A DNA stretch of 6,307 nucleotides from Ruminococcus sp. UBA4321 (GTDB lineage Bacteria > Bacillota > Clostridia > Oscillospirales > Ruminococcaceae), in NCBI GenBank assembly GCA_002393815.1, contig DGUB01000078.1:501-6807 (forward strand), in the 5' to 3' direction. Positions 1-6,047 of this stretch are shown piece by piece (positions within the stretch are counted from its first letter, which is position 1; the number at the start of each line of letters is the position of its first letter). Under the pieces are notes generated by a model. The model searched no databases. It saw only the letters and a program-made list of their open reading frames with translations, and was not told where the DNA came from. The position numbers and the translations under genes were made by a program.

Positions 1-1133
1 GGCATACTGCATCTGCCCGGATTGAGAAAGCGTTCAAACAGCAGCTGTTCCGCGATGGGGTCAACGCCTGTGATATCCAGACAGTAGGAACATAGGCTTC
101 CGGCGGCAGAACCTCTGCCGATACCGACCGGAATTTCCTGATTTTTCGCATATCTGACGAAATCCTGTACAATCAGGAAATAATCCGTAAATCCCATTTT
201 CTCGATAGTCTGCATTTCATAGTGCAGACGTTCGCGCACCTGTTCCGGAGGATTCTCCCCGTAATGCCGGAACATGCCCTCTGTGCAGAGCTTCTCGAAA
301 TAGTTCTGATTGTCTGTTATGCCGTCCTGCACGAAATGCGGCAGTTTCTGCTCATGAAACGTCAGTTCCACCTGACAGCGGTCAGCGATTTTTCCGGTAT
401 TCCGGACAGCTTCCGGAAACTCTGAAAACAATGCTGTCATTTCTTCTGCGGATTTCAGATAATATTCATTTCCGGGCAGAGCCTTTCCGGACTGCCGGAG
501 TTCTTCGGGTGTCAGATTGTTCCGGATACAGGTCAGAATTTTCTGCATTTGTGCGTCTTCCCTGTTCAGATAAAACACATCATTTGACGCTGCCACGGGA
601 ATGCCGGTATGCCGGGAAAGCTTCATCAGCAGAGAAATCAGCTTTTTTTCCCGTTCCGTGCCGTGATTCTGGAGTTCCAGAAAATAATGTTCTGTACTGA
701 ACAGATTCTGCAATTGCCGTGCGTGATGTTCTGCGGCTGAAAAATCGCCTTTCAGCAGAGATTCCGGAATAATACCTTCATCCGGTGCAGAAAGGCAGAT
801 AAGTCCGTCATGATATTTTTTCAGCAGCCGGAAATCCGCCGGCTGCGCGGAAACCAGTTTTATCAGATTCCGGTAGCCTGTCAGAGTTTCACAGAGCAGA
901 ATCAGTTTCTGTTCCTGAATCCGGAATTCACAGCCGAGAATCGGCTTGATACCTGCTTTTACAGCTTCCTGATAAAAAAATACAGTTCCGTAAAGATTTC
1001 CGGCATCCGTCACAGCAACTGCATTCTGTCCGGCTTCCCTGACGTTCCGGACAAGTTCCTGAATCCGGCAGGCACCATCCGGAAAACTGTATTCACTATG
1101 TACATGCAGATGTACAAATTCTTCCTCATGCAT
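1..1133 (-). CDS. dnaE: DNA polymerase III subunit alpha (DnaE), N-terminal 377 codons, cut by the window edge
   Basis: Replicative DNA polymerase of the C family, which extends DNA at the fork in the cytoplasm. Seen: the protein opens with the PHP-domain motif HLHVHSEYS (residues 8-16). It continues through TDAGNLYG (42-49), GCE (67-69), QNHG (155-158) and NDVFYLNRED (184-193), then enters the polymerase palm with GRGSAAGS (339-346) and LLFERFLNP (364-372). The frame stays open to the left edge and stops at the SMP that normally precedes the catalytic DIDIDF aspartates, so most of the enzyme lies outside. Start ATG is at 1131-1133, preceded by AGGGGG (1141-1146) with a 7-nt spacer. It begins 26 nt after the whiA stop and is probably co-transcribed. 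Odd: two PHP metal-ligand histidines are replaced (A44 in the usual TDHG, F187 in the usual NDVHY), and the loops after residues 69 and 95 are shorter than in typical DnaE. The family call is secure. Confidence 0.95.
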   Translation of the reverse strand, partial: MHEEEFVHLHVHSEYSFPDGACRIQELVRNVREAGQNAVAVTDAGNLYGTVFFYQEAVKAGIKPILGCEFRIQEQKLILLCETLTGYRNLIKLVSAQPADFRLLKKYHDGLICLSAPDEGIIPESLLKGDFSAAEHHARQLQNLFSTEHYFLELQNHGTEREKKLISLLMKLSRHTGIPVAASNDVFYLNREDAQMQKILTCIRNNLTPEELRQSGKALPGNEYYLKSAEEMTALFSEFPEAVRNTGKIADRCQVELTFHEQKLPHFVQDGITDNQNYFEKLCTEGMFRHYGENPPEQVRERLHYEMQTIEKMGFTDYFLIVQDFVRYAKNQEIPVGIGRGSAAGSLCSYCLDITGVDPIAEQLLFERFLNPGRCSM

Positions 1134-1159
1134 AAATAATCCCCCTGTATCATTAAAAT

Positions 1160-2059
1160 TCAGTCCGGATAGGCTTCCGCAATGGCAGAAAGCTTCCGGA
1201 AACGGTGATTCACGCCGGAACGACCGATTGGCTTTTTCAGCATCTGTCCGAGTTCCGCAAGGCTTAAATGCGGATTTTCGAGCCGGAGTTCGGCGAGTTC
1301 GCGCAGTTCCGGAGAAAGCTTCTCCAGACCGTCATGCCGGATAATCTGCTGAATATCACGGCACTGTTTTTCCGATGCCGAAATCGTCTTGTCGATATTC
1401 GCCATATCGCAGTTATTCCGGCGGTTAATCTGGTTAATGACTTCTTTGTTGATTTTGATTTCTATCAGTTCGAGCGTGCATTTCTGTGCGCCGATGAACG
1501 TGAGCAAATCTTCGATTTCTTCACTGACTTTGAGATATGCCGACCAGGTATATTTTCTCTGCATGACATTCGGATGCACGCCGACGCTGTAGAGAATATC
1601 ACATAAATCTTTGCAGAGGGATTCCGTCGGCGCGGAGAATTCCAGATGATATTCTTTCAATGGGTCTGTGATACTGCCGCATGTCAGGAATACACCGCCA
1701 AGAAATGCCCCCATACTGTTCATAGGGAGATTCCGCATATCAATGCGGCGCAGTTCGTGAATATGAAACGTATGGCGGATTCTGGTGACAGATTCTTTTC
1801 CGGTGATTCTGTAGATGGTCAGAACACCGCCGTCCTTCCGGGGTTTGGTCTCAACAGTGAGCGGCACTGCTGCCCCGAATACGATTTTCAGCAGTACCGG
1901 AAATACGGAGCGGAACACTTCACTTTCACTTTTCAGGCAGATTTCCTCCTGCGTAACAGTTCTGCCGAACAGCAGCATTCCATACAGACATGCAAAGCGT
2001 CTGTCATGGTCATTGATAGTACTCCGGATACATTCCCGGACATCATGCGAAAAAGACAC
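1160..2059 (-). CDS. whiA: WhiA, sporulation/cell-division regulator with LAGLIDADG-like and HTH domains
   Basis: DNA-binding protein of the WhiA family. It is required for sporulation septation in Streptomyces and influences division and chromosome segregation in Bacillus. Seen: 299 residues, close to the family's usual length of about 310. An N-terminal WhiA domain is followed by a degenerate LAGLIDADG-like core (AFLGGVFLTCGSITDP, 118-133; IGAQKCTLELIEIK, 189-202; INRRNNCDMANIDKT, 211-225). The C-terminal helix-turn-helix lies at about 247-296 (ELRELAELRLENP, then GRSGVNHRFRKL). The catalytic acidic residues of true homing endonucleases are lacking, as in all WhiA, so a nuclease role is not expected. 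The start is GTG, supported by a good ribosome site 7 nt upstream. It sits 16 nt after rapZ and 26 nt before dnaE. Relatives usually carry yvcK between rapZ and whiA; here it is absent. Confidence 0.95.
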   Translation of the reverse strand: MSFSHDVRECIRSTINDHDRRFACLYGMLLFGRTVTQEEICLKSESEVFRSVFPVLLKIVFGAAVPLTVETKPRKDGGVLTIYRITGKESVTRIRHTFHIHELRRIDMRNLPMNSMGAFLGGVFLTCGSITDPLKEYHLEFSAPTESLCKDLCDILYSVGVHPNVMQRKYTWSAYLKVSEEIEDLLTFIGAQKCTLELIEIKINKEVINQINRRNNCDMANIDKTISASEKQCRDIQQIIRHDGLEKLSPELRELAELRLENPHLSLAELGQMLKKPIGRSGVNHRFRKLSAIAEAYPD

Positions 2060-2066
2060 GGTCTTT

Positions 2067-2073
2067 CACCTCT
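2067..2073 (-). promoter_or_regulatory. Ribosome binding site fixing the GTG start of whiA
   Basis: On the minus strand AGAGGTG lies 7 nt before the GTG at 2057-2059. It fills most of the 16-nt gap after the rapZ stop. No in-frame ATG nearby has a comparable site, so this supports the GTG start. Its closeness to the rapZ stop suggests translational coupling. Confidence 0.7.
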
Positions 2074-2075
2074 TG

Positions 2076-2942
2076 TCAGTGTTTTCCTTTTTTGATATCC
2101 CGGTGCATTTTATGCACACGATAGCCTTTTTCTTTGAGAGAATCGGCAGTCAGTTCCGCGAATGTCACACTTCTGTGCTTTCCGCCCGTACAGCCGAACG
2201 CAATCACAAGCTGACTTTTCCCCTCAGAGATATACAAAGGCAGCAGAAATTCCAGCAAATCATTGATTTTGTTCAGAAGCGTCTGCGACTGCGGAAACTG
2301 CATCACATAATCGCGGACACAGGCTTCCTGTCCGGTATGCGTCTTGAGTTCCGGCACATAGAATGGGTTCGGCAGACAGCGGACATCAAACACCAGGTCT
2401 GCTTCCGCCGAAATACCGTATTTATAGCCGAATGACATGACTTTCACGACAATTGAATCCAGATGATTTTCCAGAAAAATATCCCGGATTTCCTCCCCCA
2501 GCTGTGAGGTGCTTAATCTGGAAGTTTCAATATAATAATCTGCCTGTGAACGCAGAGGCAGCAAGGCTTCGCGTTCAGCTTCGAGGGCTTCCAGAAGACT
2601 GCTGTATTTTTCGGCAAGCGGATGACGGCGGCGTGTTTCTTTATATCGCTGAATCAAAATTTCATTGGCAGATTCCATAAAAATAATTTTCACTTCGCCG
2701 GGCATACCTTCTTTGAGTTTGTGAATGATTTCGTGAATTTCGGAGAACATGTCTCCGGTGCGGATATCCACGGCAATTGCGACTTTGTTCAGACTGCCGC
2801 CGGTACGTGCGCAGACATCCGCAAAATTCGGGATGAACTGCGGCGGCAGATTGTCAATGCAGTAAAAGCCAATATCTTCCAGCACTTTCATTGCCGTGGA
2901 CTTTCCGGAACCGGACATGCCTGTAATGATAATCAGCTGCAT
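2076..2942 (-). CDS. rapZ: RapZ/YvcJ family nucleotide-binding protein (P-loop NTPase)
   Basis: Member of the RapZ (YvcJ, YhbJ) family. Known of the family: E. coli RapZ is an RNA adaptor that controls glucosamine-6-phosphate synthase through small RNAs, and B. subtilis YvcJ binds and hydrolyses nucleotides and affects competence. The role in this organism is inferred only. Seen: 288 residues, the normal length. Walker A GMSGSGKS is at 8-15, a hydrophobic strand ending in D59 (VAIAVDIR) is at 54-61, and FMES and RYKETRRRHPL lie at 88-109. The conserved C-terminal half shows SFGYKYG (170-176), DVRCLPNPFYVPEL (186-199), IAFGCTGGKHRSV (247-259) and HRDI (280-283). All signatures are intact. The start ATG overlaps the last 10 nt of murB, and its ribosome site is inside murB, which implies coupled translation. 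whiA follows after 16 nt. Confidence 0.95.
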   Translation of the reverse strand: MQLIIITGMSGSGKSTAMKVLEDIGFYCIDNLPPQFIPNFADVCARTGGSLNKVAIAVDIRTGDMFSEIHEIIHKLKEGMPGEVKIIFMESANEILIQRYKETRRRHPLAEKYSSLLEALEAEREALLPLRSQADYYIETSRLSTSQLGEEIRDIFLENHLDSIVVKVMSFGYKYGISAEADLVFDVRCLPNPFYVPELKTHTGQEACVRDYVMQFPQSQTLLNKINDLLEFLLPLYISEGKSQLVIAFGCTGGKHRSVTFAELTADSLKEKGYRVHKMHRDIKKGKH

Positions 2943-3865
2943 GAAATATCACCTTCCTGCAAACCGAGAAGTACGGGTTCCAGTTCCAGAACACAGCCTT
3001 TTTCCGCAAGAACTTTGTCATGCACATCACGGCACAGGCGAAGCACTTCCGCACAGGTAGCATGATTGAGATTAATCACAAATCCGGCATGTTTTTCGCT
3101 GACCTGGGCATCGCCGACCTGATAGCCTTTCAAGCCGCATTCATCAATAAGCTGTGATGCATATCCGACTTTGGGTCTCTTGAAAGTGCTTCCGGCACTG
3201 GGAAAATTCAGCGGCTGTTTGCTTTTTCGTTTTTCGGCGAAATCCTGCATTTTATCAGAAATTTCTTTCGGATTGCCTTTTTCGAGCTGTATCGTGACAG
3301 AAGTGATGATATAGCCTGGATGTTCTGTGAAAAAGCTGTGTCTGTAGGATAAATCCAGCTTTTCGCCGGAAAGCGTCTGTTCCGTTCCGGTACTGTCTAC
3401 ATAGGTGCAGGAAACTGTAATGTCTTTCATTTCGCGCTTGTATGCACCGGCATTCATGAACAGCGCACCACCGACTGTACCGGGAATGCCGCTGAGAGCC
3501 TCCATGCCAGAGAGATTACGGGAAACAGCAGCTTTTGCAATATTCGAGAGCATTGCACCCGACTGGCAGACCAGTGTATTTTCATCCTGAAAGGCAATCT
3601 CAGAAAAAGCATTGCCAAGATGCAGAATGACACCGCGGTAGCCGTTATCCGCCGCGAGAATATTGCTGCCTCTGCCCATGATAAAATAGGGCAGCGCATT
3701 TTCCTGACAGAACCGGACAGCGGCACACAATCCCTGTACAGAACTGATTTCTATCCAGAAATCGGCATTTCCGCCGATATGAAATGTGGTGTGTCCGTTC
3801 AGCGGCACATCAGTGAGAAACTGCATCTGATAACTGTCACAAAGCTGTTTCAGTCTTGTTTTCAT
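2933..3865 (-). CDS. murB: UDP-N-acetylenolpyruvoylglucosamine reductase (MurB)
   Basis: FAD- and NADPH-dependent cytoplasmic enzyme that reduces UDP-GlcNAc-enolpyruvate to UDP-MurNAc, the second committed step of peptidoglycan synthesis. Seen: 310 residues. FAD-binding motifs are THFHIGG-like TTFHIGG (26-32), MGRGSNIL (63-70) and SGIPGTVGGALFMNAGAY (125-142). Catalytic residues by family alignment are R175 in SYRHS, the proton donor S226 in PSAGSTFKRP (222-231), and E296 in the closing LELEPVLLG. The length and layout fit the shorter type II MurB common in Bacillota. The residue after E296 is Pro where Val is usual, a minor variation. The ATG at 3863-3865 has GGAGGTT (3874-3880) upstream with an 8-nt spacer. 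It starts 17 nt after the hprK stop and overlaps rapZ by 10 nt. Linkage to hprK is common in Clostridia. Confidence 0.97.
   Translation of the reverse strand: MKTRLKQLCDSYQMQFLTDVPLNGHTTFHIGGNADFWIEISSVQGLCAAVRFCQENALPYFIMGRGSNILAADNGYRGVILHLGNAFSEIAFQDENTLVCQSGAMLSNIAKAAVSRNLSGMEALSGIPGTVGGALFMNAGAYKREMKDITVSCTYVDSTGTEQTLSGEKLDLSYRHSFFTEHPGYIITSVTIQLEKGNPKEISDKMQDFAEKRKSKQPLNFPSAGSTFKRPKVGYASQLIDECGLKGYQVGDAQVSEKHAGFVINLNHATCAEVLRLCRDVHDKVLAEKGCVLELEPVLLGLQEGDISCS
2951..2958 (-). promoter_or_regulatory. Ribosome binding site of rapZ, embedded in the murB coding sequence
   Basis: Minus-strand AGGAAGGT lies 8 nt before the rapZ ATG (2940-2942). It falls inside the last codons of murB, which ends at 2933. 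Ribosomes finishing murB pass over the rapZ start, so the two proteins are likely made in linked amounts. Confidence 0.65.
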
Positions 3866-3882
3866 GAAAATAGAACCTCCAA

Positions 3883-4842
3883 TTAAAATGTGTCGTAATC
3901 TTTGATAGTTTCTGTGCCTTCCATATCCATGCCGAGACGGTCAAGAAGTTCTGTCGCGGCATTGTAGCCCATTTTCTTCTGGCGGTTGTTCATGGCGGCA
4001 ACTTCCAGAATGACGGCAAGATTTCTGCCGGGCTTTACCGGAATTGTCAGGGAAGGCACTTTCACGCCTAAGATAGAAGCGTATTCTGTATCGATACCCA
4101 TTCGGTCATAAATTTTTTCCGGATTCCAGAGTTCCATTTCAACGACCAAATCAATTTTTTCAGTCATCTTGACTGCACCCATACCGAACAGGCGGCGTGC
4201 ATTGATAATACCGATACCGCGCAGTTCCAGAAAATGGCGGATATTATCCGGCGAACTTCCGACAAGGCTGATATTCGAGACTTTTCGGATTTCGACAGCA
4301 TCATCTGCAACAAGGCGATGACCGCGCTTGACCAGTTCGATGGCAGTTTCACTCTTGCCGACACCGCTTTCACCGGTCAGGAATACACCTTCGCCGTAGA
4401 TTTCAATCAGAACGCCGTGACGGGTGATTCTGGGCGCAAGATTCAGGTTCAGAAAGGCAATCAGTCCGGACATGAAATTGGATGTGCTTTCCTTGCTTCT
4501 GAGCAGAGGCATTTCATATTTCTGAGCAAGTTCCAGCATTTCGGAAAAATACGGGAGTTCTCTGGTGATAATCAGAGCCGGAAGTTTCTGGGAGAACAGC
4601 AGTTCCAGACGTTCGCGGCGTGTTTTCTCGTCGATTGTCGATAAATAGGCGAATTCCATCTTTCCGATAATCTGGATTCTTTCCGGGTTGAAATATTCAT
4701 AGAAGCCCATCAGCTGCAAGCCGGGACGGTTGACATCATTTTCGTCAATGAGCAGTTCTGCCGGGTCTTTGGGGGTGTAAATCACTTCGAGTTTGAATTC
4801 GTCAATAATTTTTTTCAGCGAAATCGTAAATTTTTCTGCCAT
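3883..4842 (-). CDS. hprK: HPr kinase/phosphorylase
   Basis: Bifunctional enzyme that phosphorylates and dephosphorylates the regulatory serine (Ser46) of HPr, the central switch of carbon catabolite repression in Bacillota; it acts as a cytoplasmic hexamer. Seen: 319 residues, a typical length. The N-terminal domain covers about 1-130. The kinase domain starts near RHGVLIEIYGEG (141-152, with H142) and carries Walker A GESGVGKS (157-164) and catalytic Asp in VADDAVEI (178-185). The family signature LELRGIGIINARRLFG lies at 205-220 and the K-loop region IPVKPGRNLAVILEVAAMNNR at 267-287. All expected catalytic residues are present. The ATG is preceded by AAGGAG (4852-4857) with a 9-nt spacer. 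The gap to the upstream gene is 31 nt, AT-rich, and without a clear promoter. No HPr gene is present in the window, so its substrate must be encoded elsewhere. Confidence 0.97.
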   Translation of the reverse strand: MAEKFTISLKKIIDEFKLEVIYTPKDPAELLIDENDVNRPGLQLMGFYEYFNPERIQIIGKMEFAYLSTIDEKTRRERLELLFSQKLPALIITRELPYFSEMLELAQKYEMPLLRSKESTSNFMSGLIAFLNLNLAPRITRHGVLIEIYGEGVFLTGESGVGKSETAIELVKRGHRLVADDAVEIRKVSNISLVGSSPDNIRHFLELRGIGIINARRLFGMGAVKMTEKIDLVVEMELWNPEKIYDRMGIDTEYASILGVKVPSLTIPVKPGRNLAVILEVAAMNNRQKKMGYNAATELLDRLGMDMEGTETIKDYDTF

Positions 4843-4873
4843 AAGATAAAACTCCTTAAATTCATTTTATATT

Positions 4874-6043
4874 TTATTCCTGCGGATGCAGGATATAGCT
4901 TTTCAGTTTCAGATTTGCCGGGACTTCATCGCCGGGATATTCCAGAATGATGGGAACAGAACCGGAAATTTCTTTCAGATTCTGCAATTCTTCCTGTGTG
5001 TCGGGACTGCCGGAAACCAGCAGACAGTCTGCCGGAAACGCTTCGGCAGCAGAAACGGCTTCGGTATCGCCGCTGAGTGCGCTGTTTCCGTCAATGCGAA
5101 CAAAGAAAACGGATTCTGAAGCCTTTTCGCGCATTGCCGTGAGCAGTTCTGTCAGATATTGATAACGGTCAGCTTCTCCGCATTTCGGGTCGAGTTCCGG
5201 AAGTTCGGTTCTCGGAAAGTTCGGAAACGTCAACCCGTCACAGACGATAGTCCGGAATCCGGCAGTTTCGATTTCTTCGGCAAATGCCGCAAGATACTCC
5301 TGCGTCAGCGAACTGAACGGCGAAAGCCAGAGTGTCGGCTCTGCGGTGGATTTATCTGTCCAGATTTCTCCGGAATTCTGTATCAGATAGGACGCTTCCG
5401 GAGAATTTTTCGGAAAGAGGGAATCTTCCAGTGTGTTAACCAGTGCAACCGGTTCGATGCCTTTCGCGGAAACTTCCTGAAAAATCTGCGTCAGCGGCAG
5501 AAACGCCTGTACTGCGTTACTTCTGGCGGCATCCCGGACAGAAGTCGCATACCAGATACTGCCGCCTTTGGTTTTCAGGGGAATCAGCAGGTGAGAAATG
5601 CCGTCCGGAAGCTGTTCCAGTGCTTCGTGAAAAGTATCTTCTGTCATAAGTGCGGATTCGTCCAGAAGATAGCCCTGAATTGATGGTGCTTTCTGAACAA
5701 AGCCGAGATTTTCTTCTGTTTCGGGTTCTGTGGGGGGGAGGGTTTCAGTTTCGGTCAGTTCTGATACGGTTTCTGGTTCGGAAGTTTCTTCCGGAACGGC
5801 GGAAGTTTCGGTCACTTCTTCTGCGGAAAGCGTTTCCTGATGATATGCCGAAGGCGGTTTCAGAAACTCTCTTTCCTGTAAAAAGGCGAGTATGGGCTTT
5901 CCGGCACTGTAGCCGACAAAGACCAGCACGCCGGCAATCAGGAGCGTGACAACCGCCGAGCCGGTATCCTGCCGGATTTTTTTGTGATAGGCGATTTTGT
6001 CTTTCCGGCGGTAGATTTTTGTGCCTTTGGGTTTGATTTTCAT
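4874..6043 (-). CDS. Membrane-anchored extracytoplasmic protein resembling DUF4015 putative glycoside hydrolases
   Basis: Function unknown. Seen, numbering from the ATG (389 residues): a basic cytoplasmic head rich in Lys/Arg (1-25), one membrane segment (about 29-48, SAVVTLLIAGVLVFVGY), a Thr/Glu/Pro/Ser linker (about 69-112), then an outer domain of about 270 residues. There is no cleavable signal or lipobox, so a type II single-pass anchor is likely. The outer domain follows the motif order I recall for DUF4015 TIM-barrel proteins: LLIPLKTKGGSIWY (152-165) for the usual VVDVKDDxGxIxY, KGIEPVALVNTLED (194-207) for KGIYPIARIVVFKD, then SLTQEYLAAFAEEIETAGF and IVCDGLTFP (266-274) for FDYVRFP. 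D269 is kept, but the DVKDD acids are lost. Catalysis is therefore uncertain; it may only bind glycans. ATG start chosen: it lies 4 nt after the rpe stop. A GTG at 6056-6058 would add five residues; neither start has a strong ribosome site. Confidence 0.8.
   Translation of the reverse strand: MKIKPKGTKIYRRKDKIAYHKKIRQDTGSAVVTLLIAGVLVFVGYSAGKPILAFLQEREFLKPPSAYHQETLSAEEVTETSAVPEETSEPETVSELTETETLPPTEPETEENLGFVQKAPSIQGYLLDESALMTEDTFHEALEQLPDGISHLLIPLKTKGGSIWYATSVRDAARSNAVQAFLPLTQIFQEVSAKGIEPVALVNTLEDSLFPKNSPEASYLIQNSGEIWTDKSTAEPTLWLSPFSSLTQEYLAAFAEEIETAGFRTIVCDGLTFPNFPRTELPELDPKCGEADRYQYLTELLTAMREKASESVFFVRIDGNSALSGDTEAVSAAEAFPADCLLVSGSPDTQEELQNLKEISGSVPIILEYPGDEVPANLKLKSYILHPQE
4878..4893 (-). 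other. Small perfect hairpin just upstream of a stop codon
   Basis: The minus strand reads TCCTGC-ATCC-GCAGGA, a 6-bp GC-rich stem with a 4-base loop, in the last codons of the membrane-protein gene. It is followed by the TAA stop and an AT-rich gap before hprK. There is no U-run after the stem, so it is not an intrinsic terminator. It could be an mRNA processing or stability element, or chance. Confidence 0.3.
5711..5839 (-). repeat. Low-complexity Thr/Glu/Pro/Ser linker coding segment with a C7 tract
   Basis: This part of the membrane-anchored protein gene encodes about 43 residues made almost entirely of Thr, Glu, Pro, Ser and Val (for example TETETLPPTEPETEE). At DNA level it is a run of imperfect GAAACC/GAAACT-type units on the minus strand. 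It looks like a flexible spacer between membrane and outer domain. Within it, positions 5732-5738 are a homopolymer of seven C on the coding strand, using CCC proline codons in a gene set that otherwise prefers CCG. Confidence 0.65.
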
Positions 6044-6047
6044 AATT

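Noticed and set aside
118..133. WhiA LAGLIDADG-like core read as a homing endonuclease or mobile element (coordinates are protein residues of WhiA)
   Set aside because: WhiA proteins carry this degenerate domain without nuclease residues; the gene is a standard chromosomal regulator.
222..1139. Open frames on the plus strand over the dnaE region (222-425, 431-700, 810-1139)
   Set aside because: They lie opposite a clear DnaE frame, carry no recognisable motif and have no convincing ribosome site.
1268..2680. Plus-strand open frames up to 206 codons opposite whiA and rapZ
   Set aside because: The minus-strand genes hold full family motifs; the antisense frames look like products of codon bias (few stops opposite CCG/TCC-rich codons).
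4860..4880. TATAAA on the minus strand before hprK as a possible -10 box
   Set aside because: No -35 match at the right distance; AT-richness of the gap explains it.
5159..5949. Plus-strand open frames of 174 and 99 codons opposite the membrane-protein gene
   Set aside because: Cys/Arg/Phe-rich translations with no domain sense; the minus-strand frame has a coherent anchor, linker and domain layout.
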